Origin: AC-32 sp963736055
GTDB taxonomy: Bacteria > Actinomycetota > Thermoleophilia > Gaiellales > Gaiellaceae
Direction of reading: 5' to 3'
DNA: 64,000 nt
NCBI GenBank assembly: GCA_963736055.1
Contig: CAVTNM010000009.1
Coordinates: 434,001-498,000 of the forward strand
The notes beneath the pieces are model-generated. The model was given only the letters and a program-made list of their open reading frames with translations. It had not been told where the DNA came from and did no database searches. A program made the position numbers and the translations under genes. Below are positions 36,124 through 44,776 of the stretch, piece by piece; positions within the stretch are counted from its first letter, which is position 1, and every line of letters starts with the position of its first letter.

Positions 36124-37473
36124 CTAAGCCTCGAGCTGAGGCTCGCGCTCCTCGATCTCCGGGAGCGCCTCGAGCGGCGAGGCGGCGCGGCCGATGCCCT
36201 CGTAGAGAAAGCCCGCGGAACGCGCCTGCTCCGGGTCGAGCAGGTTGCGCCCGTCCACGATCACGGGCCGGCCCATCGCCCGCCGCACCTCCTCGGACGC
36301 CAGCTCGCGGAGCTCGTCCCATTCGGTCACGATCACGGCCGCATCCGCACCGCTGACCGCCTCGAGCACGCTCGCGCAGAAGGTCACTCCCTGCGGCACA
36401 CGGCTCGCGTCCGCGACCGGATCCCAGGCGCGCACGTCGGCGCTCTCGGCCAGCAGCCGCGAGGCCAGCACGAGCGACGGCGCCTCGCGCAGGTCGTCCG
36501 TGTTCGGCTTGAAGGCAAGGCCGAGCAGCGCGACCGTCTTGCCGCGCAGCTTGCCGAGATGCTTCTCGAGCTTCCCGACGACGCGCCGTTTCTGCAGCTC
36601 GTTGACCTCGATCACGGCGCTCAGGAGCTGGAAGTGGTAGCCGGAGTTCGACGCGAGCTGCTTCAACGCGACTCCGTCCTTGGGGAAGCAGCTGCCGCCC
36701 CAGCCGATCCCGGCGCGGAGGAAGTGCGGGCCGAGCCGGTGGTCGAGGCCAATCCCCTTCGCAACCTGCTCGACGTCGGCGCCGGTGGCCTCGCAGACGT
36801 TCGCGATCTCGTTGATGAAGCTGATGCGCGTCATCAGGAAGGCGTTGGAGGCGAGCTTGATCATCTCCGCGGAAGCGACGTCCGCGCGCACGACCGGCGC
36901 GTCGATCGGCTCGTAGAGCGATGCGACGACGCCCGCGTCCGCCTCCGCGAACGCGCCGACGACGATGCGGTCCGGGTTCATGAAGTCCTTGACCGCGCTG
37001 CCCTCGGAGAGGAACTCGGGATTGGAGACGTAGCCCACGTGCGCGAGCCCGCGCGCGTCGAGAGCCGCCCGAACCTTCTCGCCGGTCCCGACCGGCACCG
37101 TGCTCTTCATCACGAGGATCGCCCGCTCCTCGAGCGCAGGGAGCGCGTCGACCACGCTCCAGACGGCGGTCAGGTCGGCGTCGCCCGAGTAGGTCGGCGG
37201 TGTGCCGACGCAGACGAACATGATGGGCGCCGAGACGACTTGCTCGAGCTCGGTGCTGAACGTCAGCCGCTCGCGGTTGCGCTCGAGCAGCTCGTGGAGA
37301 CCGGGCTCGTGCAGCGGCAGGCGCCCGGCCTGCAGGGTCTCGACCCGCTCGGCCACGACGTCGCGGACGACTACTTCGTGCCCGAGCTCGGCCAGGCACG
37401 CCCCCGTGACGAGGCCGACCCAGCCGGCCCCAAAGACCCCAATTGCGGGCTTTTTCCCGCTCTTCACGCCCAC
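36124..37473 (-). CDS. UDP-glucose 6-dehydrogenase family protein
   Basis: The protein has the NAD motif GVFGAGWVGLVTGACLAE, VCVGTPPTYSGDADLT, MKSTVPVGTG and the active-site cysteine in GWGGSCFPKD. It also has AFKPNTDDLREAPS, diagnostic of UDP-glucose/GDP-mannose dehydrogenases. It oxidises a nucleotide sugar to the uronic acid for envelope polysaccharide. GTG 37473 lies four bases after the stop of the LCP gene, consistent with translational coupling. A GTG two codons later is equally possible. About 449 residues is normal for the family. Confidence 0.93.
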   Translation of the reverse strand: MGVKSGKKPAIGVFGAGWVGLVTGACLAELGHEVVVRDVVAERVETLQAGRLPLHEPGLHELLERNRERLTFSTELEQVVSAPIMFVCVGTPPTYSGDADLTAVWSVVDALPALEERAILVMKSTVPVGTGEKVRAALDARGLAHVGYVSNPEFLSEGSAVKDFMNPDRIVVGAFAEADAGVVASLYEPIDAPVVRADVASAEMIKLASNAFLMTRISFINEIANVCEATGADVEQVAKGIGLDHRLGPHFLRAGIGWGGSCFPKDGVALKQLASNSGYHFQLLSAVIEVNELQKRRVVGKLEKHLGKLRGKTVALLGLAFKPNTDDLREAPSLVLASRLLAESADVRAWDPVADASRVPQGVTFCASVLEAVSGADAAVIVTEWDELRELASEEVRRAMGRPVIVDGRNLLDPEQARSAGFLYEGIGRAASPLEALPEIEEREPQLEA

Positions 37474-37477
37474 GAGC

Positions 37478-39460
37478 CTACCGGCCCATCGGGCGCAGGC
37501 CACGCGCGATGGCGAGCATCGTCTCGTTCGAGAGCGAGTTGAGGAGCGTGTTCACGACCCAGTACGTGGCGCCGTTGTCGCGCAGCACGACCATGTGCAG
37601 GTTCGAGCCCGAGTAGTAGAGGTCGAAGGTGCGGCCGCCCACGCGCTGCGTGAGGCTCTTGTCGGCGAGCGCGGGCGCGTTGGCCCAGCGCGTCATCTGG
37701 ATGCCCCAGTACTCGGTCGAGCCGGTGCGGTAGGTCAGCCGCACCGTCGGCTGACCGCCCAGCACGTAGACGCGGGCCGGGACCTCGCCCGTGCCGGAGT
37801 CGAGGTAGGAGCTGCGCTCGAGCACTCTCGGGACCTCGAGGCGGAACGGCAGGCGCTTCCTGAGCTTGAAGAGCGTCGAGTACGTCTCCGACGGGTCGAA
37901 GCGGACGTTCGGCGGCTGCCGCGTGGGCCGCGTCGGGATCACCGCGGGCGTCAGCTGGTCGTGGAACGTCTTGCCGACGATCACGACGATCAGCGCCCCG
38001 TTCGAGAGCGGAGTGATATTCGGCGGCATCGGCTCGATGTCGGCGCTGCCGACGAGCTTGGCGACCTGTGCGGCAGCCAGCTTGCCGTTGCCCGGCCGCG
38101 TCGGGTCGAAGTAGATCTTCGAGCGGAAGTAGTTCCAGTTCGGCGCGTTGGCGGGCTCGTTCGAGGGCGGCAGCAAGGTCGTGTAGCGCTTCTGGCCCAG
38201 GAGGTAGGTCGCATTGGAGGCCGAGCCGGCCCGCCCGTTGCCGTTCAGCACCGTCAGCGTGACCTGCTTCGGCGCGATCGTCCGCTTGCGCGTGTGGATC
38301 CTCCTCCCGAGCGCGACCTCGGTGGCAGTCGTCCCGGCCTCGACGTCCGGGTGGAGGAAGCTGTCCACCGCGTCGGAGATGTTGGTCGAGGCGGTGGTGA
38401 GCTCGTTGTAGCCGCTGATGCCCTGGATCTTGACCTGGAAGACGTGTCCAGGCGGAAGGCCGTAGGCGAACTTGGCATAGCTGTACACCGTGCCGAGGTC
38501 GAACTGACCTCCACCGCCGACCCCGATCTCCAGGAAATGGTGGTGCGCGATCGTGTTCACGATCCCCACGAGGCTGCTCGGCCCGATCGACTTCGCGATC
38601 TGCTGGCGCGTCGCCGAGACGAACTGCTGCTGGCGCGCCAGGCGGAAGAGATCCGAGTCCGTATGCCGATAGCGAACGAAGTCGAGCGCCTGCTTGCCGG
38701 TCAGCCGCTGATAGCCGGGCTGCAGGTCGATGTTGGCGAAGTCGGTCGAGCTCGTGCCGACGTTCTTGTTGTAGTAGCGCCGGTCGATGTCCATCCAGAC
38801 GCCGCCGAGCTTGTTCACGACCGCGATGAAGCCGAGGAAGTTGACGCTGATCAGGTAGTTGACCGGCAGGTTCGTCAGATGGCGCACCGTCTCGAGGGCG
38901 CCGGTGGAGCCGCAGTAGGCGTAGGCGGAGTTGATCCGTCCATGGTCGATCACCGTCGCCGGTCCGTTGCGTGCCCCGCTCGCCGTCTGCCCCGGACAGT
39001 AGATCGGGACGTCGAGGTCACGGGGGAAGGAGAGCAGCGAGATCGTCTTGGTCGACGGGTCGGCGCGGATCAGCATCATCGTGTCCGAGCGCGAGGGCAG
39101 GCCCTTTTCCCCCGCGCGGTGGTCGTAACCGATCACCAGCGCGACGGCGGGCTGCTTGGCGTCGGGAACCGGGTCGAGCCGCGCCTGGGACCGCTTGGCG
39201 TCGAAGGTGTGCGCCTGCAGCGCGGCAGCGCTCTCGTGGGCCCAGAGGTAGAAGCCCCCGACGAGCCCGACGACCAGCATCACCACGGTCACGGCCAGCC
39301 ACGCGAAGAAGCGGCCGACCTGCGCGCCGAGCCCACGCTGCGGCGGCGGCGGCTGCCGGTACAGCGTGACCGGCGAGAGCGCGCCGGGCGGCAGGATCGA
39401 CCGACCGTTGCCGTTGACCTCGGCGCCCCGGCCGATTCCTCTCTTGAGCGTCGTTCGCAT
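37478..39460 (-). CDS. LytR-CpsA-Psr (LCP) family glycopolymer ligase
   Basis: The 660-residue protein has a proline-rich cytoplasmic start, one membrane helix (~50-72) and an extracellular LCP domain. SRSDTMMLIRADPSTKTISLLSFPRD, the DHGRINSAYAYCG region and ALDFVRYRHTDSDLFRLARQQ carry the arginines and acidic residues of the site. A LytR_C domain follows (TLTVLNGNGRAGSA). About 200 further residues form an extension that I do not recognise. LCP enzymes attach wall glycopolymers to peptidoglycan. Downstream is a UDP-sugar dehydrogenase gene. The ATG lies right behind a terminator U-tract and has no Shine-Dalgarno sequence. Confidence 0.92.
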   Translation of the reverse strand: MRTTLKRGIGRGAEVNGNGRSILPPGALSPVTLYRQPPPPQRGLGAQVGRFFAWLAVTVVMLVVGLVGGFYLWAHESAAALQAHTFDAKRSQARLDPVPDAKQPAVALVIGYDHRAGEKGLPSRSDTMMLIRADPSTKTISLLSFPRDLDVPIYCPGQTASGARNGPATVIDHGRINSAYAYCGSTGALETVRHLTNLPVNYLISVNFLGFIAVVNKLGGVWMDIDRRYYNKNVGTSSTDFANIDLQPGYQRLTGKQALDFVRYRHTDSDLFRLARQQQFVSATRQQIAKSIGPSSLVGIVNTIAHHHFLEIGVGGGGQFDLGTVYSYAKFAYGLPPGHVFQVKIQGISGYNELTTASTNISDAVDSFLHPDVEAGTTATEVALGRRIHTRKRTIAPKQVTLTVLNGNGRAGSASNATYLLGQKRYTTLLPPSNEPANAPNWNYFRSKIYFDPTRPGNGKLAAAQVAKLVGSADIEPMPPNITPLSNGALIVVIVGKTFHDQLTPAVIPTRPTRQPPNVRFDPSETYSTLFKLRKRLPFRLEVPRVLERSSYLDSGTGEVPARVYVLGGQPTVRLTYRTGSTEYWGIQMTRWANAPALADKSLTQRVGGRTFDLYYSGSNLHMVVLRDNGATYWVVNTLLNSLSNETMLAIARGLRPMGR

Positions 39461-39488
39461 CAGAAAAAGCGAAAACGCCCGTAGGCGT
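39461..39488 (-). terminator. Intrinsic terminator behind the methionine synthase genes
   Basis: On the minus strand a short hairpin (ACGCC-TACG-GGCGT, 39475-39488) is followed by TTTCGCTTTTTCT. It ends one base before the ATG of the LCP gene, so it separates the two units or attenuates LCP transcription. Confidence 0.65.
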
Positions 39489-39523
39489 CCGCCGGACTCA
39501 GGATAGCCGACACCCCGGAAGGG

Positions 39524-40690
39524 CTACGTGCGAGCGTGCTCCCGGTTGAGCGCTTCCTCCGCCATCCGTGCGCCTTCGACCATCGCGCAGAGCTTCTCGT
39601 AGGCGACGTCCCAGCTCCGCGTGCGCAGGCCGCAGTCCGGGCAGACCTGGATCCGAGCCGGGTCGCCGAAGACCTCGACGGCGTAGAGGATCCGGTCGCG
39701 CACCAGCTCGGGCGGCTCGACGAAGTCGGTGTGGATGTCGAGCACCCCGAGCCCGAGGATCGGGTCGTACGGCAGGTCGCGGAACTTCGAGATCACCTCG
39801 TACCCGGGCCGGTCGGCACCCGAGGTGCCGAGCTCGGGGCGGTCGTAGTTGGCGAAGCCGACGCAGTACTGCCGGCAGCCTCCCATGCCCTCGATCGCCG
39901 GGAAGAAGAGGTCGTAGTCGGAGAAGCAGAGGTGGGTCGAGAACGTGCAGTCGAGCCCCTCGACGCTGACGTTGAAGCTCTCGACGAAGAGGTCGAGCTC
40001 GTCCGCCTCGGTCGAGGCCCCGGGCTCGTCGATCTGGATCCAGGTCGCGCCGAGGCCGATCAGCGCCTCGAGGTTCGGCCGGATCAGGTTCCGTGCAATG
40101 TCGAGCGTCAGCTCCCGCCGGGCCTCGATCTCCTGCGAGCGGCCGTAGCCCGCCCCCACGCGGCCTTCTTTCGGCGTGTGGTGCTCGTCGTACGACCAGA
40201 CCGCCAGCGTGTAGGCGCCGGTGACCGGGACCTTGAGCTCGGCCTTCGCGACCGACTTCAGGAACGAGAACTCCTCGTTGTGGTACGGCTCGCGCAGCCC
40301 GACGGGCCCCACCGCGGCCGACTTGGAGTAGTACTTGTTGTCGAAGCTGCGGATGGTGCCGCGAGGCTCGAAGCCGGTCGAGTGCTCGATCGCCCAGGCG
40401 TACATCTCGCTGCGCAGCTGCTCACCGTCCCAGACGACCTCGACCCCTGCCGACTCCTGCAGCCGTAGGCAGTAGCGGCTCGACCAGCGGGCGACCTCGT
40501 CCGGGTCGGCGTTCCCGCTCCGCAGGGACTCGACGAGCTCCTCGTAGCCCTCGACGCCGACCTTCTCGCCCCAGGAGCGGGCGTGCTCGATGTCGGCGTC
40601 GTCGAGCGCTCGCCCCTGCGAGGTCTTGACGAGCCAGGGCGGCTTGCCGAGCGAGCCGATCTCGTGGGTCAGGAACGCTACGTCGGTCAT
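39524..40690 (-). CDS. MetE-type methionine synthase, catalytic domain protein
   Basis: The 388-residue protein resembles the C-terminal barrel of cobalamin-independent methionine synthase. It has the HLC pair (STHLCFSDYD), IDEPGAS and VCPDCGLRTRSW, which carry the His, Cys and Cys zinc ligands. I could not place the fourth ligand, normally a glutamate. It would methylate homocysteine to methionine. A full MetE is ~750 residues with two barrels, and here the second barrel is encoded by the overlapping upstream gene at 40687. The methyl donor may be folate or another carrier. The ATG overlaps the upstream stop by four bases. Confidence 0.85.
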   Translation of the reverse strand: MTDVAFLTHEIGSLGKPPWLVKTSQGRALDDADIEHARSWGEKVGVEGYEELVESLRSGNADPDEVARWSSRYCLRLQESAGVEVVWDGEQLRSEMYAWAIEHSTGFEPRGTIRSFDNKYYSKSAAVGPVGLREPYHNEEFSFLKSVAKAELKVPVTGAYTLAVWSYDEHHTPKEGRVGAGYGRSQEIEARRELTLDIARNLIRPNLEALIGLGATWIQIDEPGASTEADELDLFVESFNVSVEGLDCTFSTHLCFSDYDLFFPAIEGMGGCRQYCVGFANYDRPELGTSGADRPGYEVISKFRDLPYDPILGLGVLDIHTDFVEPPELVRDRILYAVEVFGDPARIQVCPDCGLRTRSWDVAYEKLCAMVEGARMAEEALNREHART

Positions 40691-41592
40691 GCGGCGGCCT
40701 CCGTCGTCGCGGTTTTCGCCGCGCCGAGGCGGGCCAGCTTCTCGCGCGCGATCTGCGCCGAGACGTATTGCAGGTCGCCGTTCGGCACGAGTGCGATCCG
40801 TTCCGCGCGCTCACCGAGGCGCTGGGCGAACGACGCCAGCTCCCGCGGCTCCTCCAGCAACGAGCTGCGCACGTCCACGACGCCGGCCAGGAGCAGCTTC
40901 GAGAAGCCTTCGGGCACGTCGGCCAGGTGCGTCGCGTAGAAATCGACCCCGATCCCCTCGACGGGAAGCTCGTCGAGTCCCTGCTCCAGCAGCGGGCGGG
41001 CGTCGCCGAACACGAACCAGACCGCGAGGCGCGGGCCGCCGGCCAGCGCCTCGAGCCCCTCCGCGAGCTCGTCGAGCGACGGGCTCTCCTCATGGGCGAG
41101 GAACGGCTCCGCCAGGACGACGAGCTCCGCGTCCAGGGCATCCAGCTGCGGCTTGAGCACGCCCCTTGCCATCGCGCCGGGCGTCACGCCCGTGCCCCTG
41201 GCGAGCGCGAACGGCGAAGGGAGCGTGACGAGCCTCGGGCCGGGCACCGGCGAGATGAAGCGCTCATCGAGAGGCGCGCCGAGCTCCGGCGCTTCCGTCG
41301 TCGCCTTGGGGGCGCGGAAGAAGGTGTTCGTGTCGAGGAAGCGGGTGAGCGCACCGGTCTCGAGCCCGTCGGCGGCGGCAAGCAGGGGCCGGAAGTGATC
41401 CTGCCAGCGCAGCATCCCGTCCGAGAGGAGATCGAGCCCCGCCTCCTGTTGGGCGGCGACGCACGCCTCGCCGTCGTGGACGACCTGCTCCTCCACCGCC
41501 TCCGGTGTCGTCCGCCCGCGGTCGAGGTCGCGGGTCGCCTGGACGAGCTCCTCCGAGCGCGGGTAGATCCCGGGAAAGAAAGCCTCTACCAC
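40687..41592 (-). CDS. MetE-like N-terminal barrel protein, partner of the next gene
   Basis: The 301-residue protein starts VVEAFFPGIYPRSEELVQATRDLDRGR, a MetE-like beta-alpha barrel start, with AAQQEAGLDLLSDGMLRWQDHF and a GIGVDFYATHL strand late in the fold. No zinc-binding cysteines are visible, so it is probably the non-catalytic barrel. GTG 41592 has a GGAG seven bases upstream. Its stop overlaps the start of the catalytic-domain gene by four bases. Together they would make a split methionine synthase. A role as a separate uroporphyrinogen-decarboxylase-like methyltransferase is less likely. Confidence 0.78.
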   Translation of the reverse strand: MVEAFFPGIYPRSEELVQATRDLDRGRTTPEAVEEQVVHDGEACVAAQQEAGLDLLSDGMLRWQDHFRPLLAAADGLETGALTRFLDTNTFFRAPKATTEAPELGAPLDERFISPVPGPRLVTLPSPFALARGTGVTPGAMARGVLKPQLDALDAELVVLAEPFLAHEESPSLDELAEGLEALAGGPRLAVWFVFGDARPLLEQGLDELPVEGIGVDFYATHLADVPEGFSKLLLAGVVDVRSSLLEEPRELASFAQRLGERAERIALVPNGDLQYVSAQIAREKLARLGAAKTATTEAAA

Positions 41593-41644
41593 TGCGAGCT
41601 CCAGCGTGCAGCGGGGGCCCGACGGGCCGGAGTCTGCGCGGGTT

Positions 41645-42073
41645 TCATGATCGACCCGCGACGTCCAGCTGGTTCTCGGCGTGACGCACGCGCTGCTCGA
41701 GCTGCCAGCGGTCGGCATCGGACTCGCCCCGGTCGAGACGCTCGAGCTCGGCCTGCGCCTCCTCGAGCTGCGCCCGGGCCCTCGCATCGTCGATCTCGCG
41801 GGCGTCGACGGCGTCGTCGACCAGCGCAAGCGCCCGGTCCTGCTCGACCTTGAAGAAGCCCGGCCCGGTGGCGAACTCGAGCACGTCCTCGCTGTCCCGG
41901 TCGCGGTAGATCCGGGTCGAGCCGGCCTTCAGCATCGCCACCAGGGGCGCGTGGCGCGCGAGCACGCCGATCTCGCCGGCGTCGCCTGGCACGACCAGCA
42001 TCTCCACCTCACCCTCGAACGCCGCGCCGTCGGGCGTGACGAGGGAGAGTGCGAACGTCCTCCCCTTCGCCAC
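41645..42073 (-). CDS. atpC: F-type ATP synthase subunit epsilon
   Basis: The 142-residue protein starts FALSLVTPDGAAFEGEVEMLVVPGDAGEIGVLARHAPLVAML, the epsilon beta-sandwich, then a helical hairpin (~90-142). It regulates rotation and hydrolysis. It overlaps the stop of atpD by one base. These two genes are separated from the rest of the ATP synthase genes by the ABC transporter insert. Confidence 0.96.
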   Translation of the reverse strand: MAKGRTFALSLVTPDGAAFEGEVEMLVVPGDAGEIGVLARHAPLVAMLKAGSTRIYRDRDSEDVLEFATGPGFFKVEQDRALALVDDAVDAREIDDARARAQLEEAQAELERLDRGESDADRWQLEQRVRHAENQLDVAGRS

Positions 42074-43575
42074 TAGGCCGGTACGGGCTCGGCCTCTTCG
42101 GGCTCGGCGCTAGCTTCCGCCTGGTCTTCCTCGACCTCGGCCTCGTCGCCCTCGCCGCGGCCCTTCGTGACCGCCTCGTCGATCGCGCCCACCATGTAGA
42201 AGGCCTGCTCGGGCAGCTCGTCGTGCTTGCCGTCGAGGATCTCCGTGAACCCGCTGATCGTCTCCTCGAGGCGCACGAACTTCCCCGGCTGGCCGGTGAA
42301 GGCCTCGGCGACGAACATCGGCTGCGAGAGGAAGCGCTCGATCTTGCGCGCTCGCTGCACGATCACCCGGTCCTCGTCCGAGAGCTCGTCCATGCCCAGG
42401 ATGGCGATGATGTCCTGGAGGTCCTTGTACCGCTGGAGCACCTCCTGCACCCGTGTCGCGGTCTCGTAGTGCTCCGGCGAGACGATGTCCGGCTGGAGCG
42501 CCCGCGAGGTCGAGTCGAGCGGGTCGATCGCCGGGTAGATGCCCTTCTCGGAGATCGGCCGCGAGAGCGTGATGAACGCGTCGAGGTGGGCGAAGGTGTT
42601 CGCAGGCGCAGGGTCGGTGAGGTCGTCGGCGGGCACGTAGATCGCCTGCACCGAGGTGACGGAGCCCTGGCGGGTCGAGGTGATGCGCTCCTGCAGCTGG
42701 CCCATCTCGGTTGCGAGCGTCGGCTGGTAGCCGACGGCGCTCGGCATGCGGCCCAGCAGCGCCGAGACCTCCGAGCCGGCCTGGACGAATCGGAAGATGT
42801 TGTCGATGAAGAGCAGGACGTCGCGGCCCCCGCCTTCATCCCGGAAGTACTCGGCCATCGTCAGAGCGGAAAGACCGACGCGCAGACGAGCGCCGGGCGG
42901 CTCGTTCATCTGGCCGAAGACGAGCGCGGTCGAGGAGAGCACGCCCGACTCGGTCATCTCGAGCCAGAGGTCGTTGCCTTCGCGCGTGCGCTCCCCCACT
43001 CCGGCGAAGACGGAGTAGCCCTCGTGCTCCTGGGCGACGTTGCGGATCAGCTCCTGGATCAGCACGGTCTTGCCGAGGCCGGCGCCGCCGAAGAGCCCGA
43101 CCTTGCCGCCGCGCACGAACGGCGCGACCAGGTCGATCACCTTGATCCCGGTCTCGAAGATCTCCGTCGTCGGCTGCAGGGACTCGAAGGACGGCGGGTC
43201 ACGGTGGATCGGCCAACGCTCGGCGTCGTCCGGGAGCGGCTCGCCTTCGTCGATCGTTTCGCCGAGGACGTTGAGCAGGCGGCCGAGCGTCTGCTCGCCG
43301 ACCGGCACGCTGATCGGGGCGCCGGTGTCGATCACGTCGACACCGCGCGGAATCCCGTCGGTCGCGTCCATCGCGACGGCGCGCACCCGGTCGTCGCCGA
43401 GGTGCTGCTGCACCTCCGCGATCAGGTCGACCGCGGGCCCCTCGGGGCGCTCCGGCAGCTGGATGCGCAGCGCAGTGTTGATCTCCGGCAGCCGGTCGGT
43501 GAAGAGCGCGTCGATGACAACGCCCTTGATCTCGATGATCTTGCCGATGTTCTGGCCGTTCTTTTGCTCAGGCAT
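42073..43575 (-). CDS. atpD: F-type ATP synthase subunit beta
   Basis: The 500-residue catalytic subunit has the P-loop GGAGLGKTV, GERTREGNDLW, LLFIDNIFRF and the signature PAIDPLDSTSRAL. A glutamate-rich C-terminal tail of ~30 residues is unusual and acidic. ATG 43575 has AGGAGA at good spacing. Its closest upstream gene is a zinc-finger protein rather than atpG. Either a promoter in the 238-base gap or readthrough must therefore supply the transcript. No clear promoter was found there. Confidence 0.98.
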   Translation of the reverse strand: MPEQKNGQNIGKIIEIKGVVIDALFTDRLPEINTALRIQLPERPEGPAVDLIAEVQQHLGDDRVRAVAMDATDGIPRGVDVIDTGAPISVPVGEQTLGRLLNVLGETIDEGEPLPDDAERWPIHRDPPSFESLQPTTEIFETGIKVIDLVAPFVRGGKVGLFGGAGLGKTVLIQELIRNVAQEHEGYSVFAGVGERTREGNDLWLEMTESGVLSSTALVFGQMNEPPGARLRVGLSALTMAEYFRDEGGGRDVLLFIDNIFRFVQAGSEVSALLGRMPSAVGYQPTLATEMGQLQERITSTRQGSVTSVQAIYVPADDLTDPAPANTFAHLDAFITLSRPISEKGIYPAIDPLDSTSRALQPDIVSPEHYETATRVQEVLQRYKDLQDIIAILGMDELSDEDRVIVQRARKIERFLSQPMFVAEAFTGQPGKFVRLEETISGFTEILDGKHDELPEQAFYMVGAIDEAVTKGRGEGDEAEVEEDQAEASAEPEEAEPVPA

Positions 43576-43813
43576 GCGTCTCCTGGAGAGGTGGCTCGGG
43601 TGCGTTGCGGGCGCGGGCGCGGCGTCGTAGCCGGCTGCCCAGCGCGCTGAGTTTACCGAAGCGCACCCGCTCTCGATCCTCCTCCTGGGGCAGCGAGCGT
43701 CGATCCTGCGTGAGCGCCGCCACCCGGGCGGCGTGATCGAGGCTTCAGACGTACGAGGTGATGAGCGACGGCATCATCGTGCCGTAACCGTAGTCGTTCG
43801 AGAGGAGCCGGTG

Positions 43814-44290
43814 TTACGTCTTCTTCTGGCCGCTGACGCGCAGGACCAAGCTCTTCTTCGGCATGTGCACCATGGCTCGGATCTGGTGCTGGAGCTGGAT
43901 GTCCCCGTTATGGAAGTCGTCGGAGCGGATGATCGACTCGAGGGTCGGGTTCGGCCGGGCCTGAGGCGAGTGCGACTGCAGCGATCCGACGAGGCCCGCG
44001 GTCGCGGCAACGGCGGCCGCCGCGACGGCGGCTGCGGCCTGGAACGCCCGCGCGCGGACGCGGCGCCTGGACGGAAGCGAGACCGGCTGAGGCAGCGACT
44101 CCAGCGGCGCCATCCGCATGCGCGTCACGATCTCGGCGAGCTCAGCCGAGTAGGCGCGGCATTCCCCGCAACGCTCGAGATGCGTTTCGAGAAGCGCCCG
44201 CTCGAAATCCGACAGCTCTCCGTCGAGGGATCGAGACGAGTATTCGCGCGCGCGGTCGCACACGCGGCTTTGTGCCCTCAGTTCTCGCAT
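43814..44290 (-). CDS. Putative anti-sigma factor, zinc-finger (zf-HC2) membrane protein
   Basis: The 158-residue protein carries Cys11, His37, Cys41 and Cys44 in the anti-sigma zinc-finger pattern (HLERCGEC). It has an alanine-rich membrane helix at ~82-103 and a short extracellular tail. Such proteins hold an ECF sigma factor until a signal arrives. No sigma factor gene is adjacent on either side, so the partner is elsewhere or the domain binds another target. It sits between the transporter insert and atpD. A GC-rich hairpin (CGCCGCC/GGCGGCG) lies at 43720-43738. Confidence 0.75.
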   Translation of the reverse strand: MRELRAQSRVCDRAREYSSRSLDGELSDFERALLETHLERCGECRAYSAELAEIVTRMRMAPLESLPQPVSLPSRRRVRARAFQAAAAVAAAAVAATAGLVGSLQSHSPQARPNPTLESIIRSDDFHNGDIQLQHQIRAMVHMPKKSLVLRVSGQKKT

Positions 44291-44341
44291 ATTCGTTCTG
44301 ACGCCTATCCCCTGTCGAAGTTAGATGAATGTTTTTGCAGC

Positions 44342-44776
44342 CTAGAACAAGCTATACCGAGTGTCGGTCGCGAATCCCAAGAGGATGAGCACAAATCCGA
44401 GCACCACGTAGATCGCCGACATGTTGATCGTCTCCTCGCGCTCCTCGGGAGTTGCCCAGCGAACGAAGCGGGAGCCGAACAAGGGAGCGCCGAGGTCACT
44501 CTTCAGACGTACCGGACCGCGGTTCCCGACGAAGAACCCCGAGACGAGCCAGAACGAGCCGACGAGGTAGAAGCCAATCGCGATCGAGCGGCTCAGAGAG
44601 GCCCCGAGCAGCAGGCCGAGAACCAGCGACCCGACCACGGTAAAGGCCGCCGCGACGACGATCAGGACGAGCAGGCGCCGGAGCGCCGCTACGAGATGCG
44701 ACCCTAGCCCGCCGCCGGCGCCGGCGTCGTCGGCGACGACGTCGCGCGCCTCATTTCCTCTTCCGTCATCGGCCAT
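44342..44776 (-). CDS. Small membrane protein of unknown function
   Basis: The 144-residue product has an acidic, glycine-rich start, two hydrophobic helices at ~33-60 and 64-83, and a third at ~119-138. The soluble loop between the second and third contains FVRWATPEEREETIN. Its ATG lies inside the 3' end of the ABC ATPase gene, overlapping by 73 bases, and no later ATG or GTG suits the frame. It is probably the last gene of the transporter unit. The family is not recognised. Confidence 0.65.
   Translation of the reverse strand: MADDGRGNEARDVVADDAGAGGGLGSHLVAALRRLLVLIVVAAAFTVVGSLVLGLLLGASLSRSIAIGFYLVGSFWLVSGFFVGNRGPVRLKSDLGAPLFGSRFVRWATPEEREETINMSAIYVVLGFVLILLGFATDTRYSLF

Noticed and set aside
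33874..37542. 1222-residue plus-strand open frame
   Set aside because: It runs antisense across four well-supported genes (ahcY, cupin, nucleotidyltransferase, dehydrogenase) and is a mirror of their codon bias.
43720..43738. GC-rich hairpin (CGCCGCC/GGCGGCG) between the zinc-finger gene and atpD as a terminator
   Set aside because: The stem is only seven pairs and no U-tract follows on either strand, so it was not listed as a feature.
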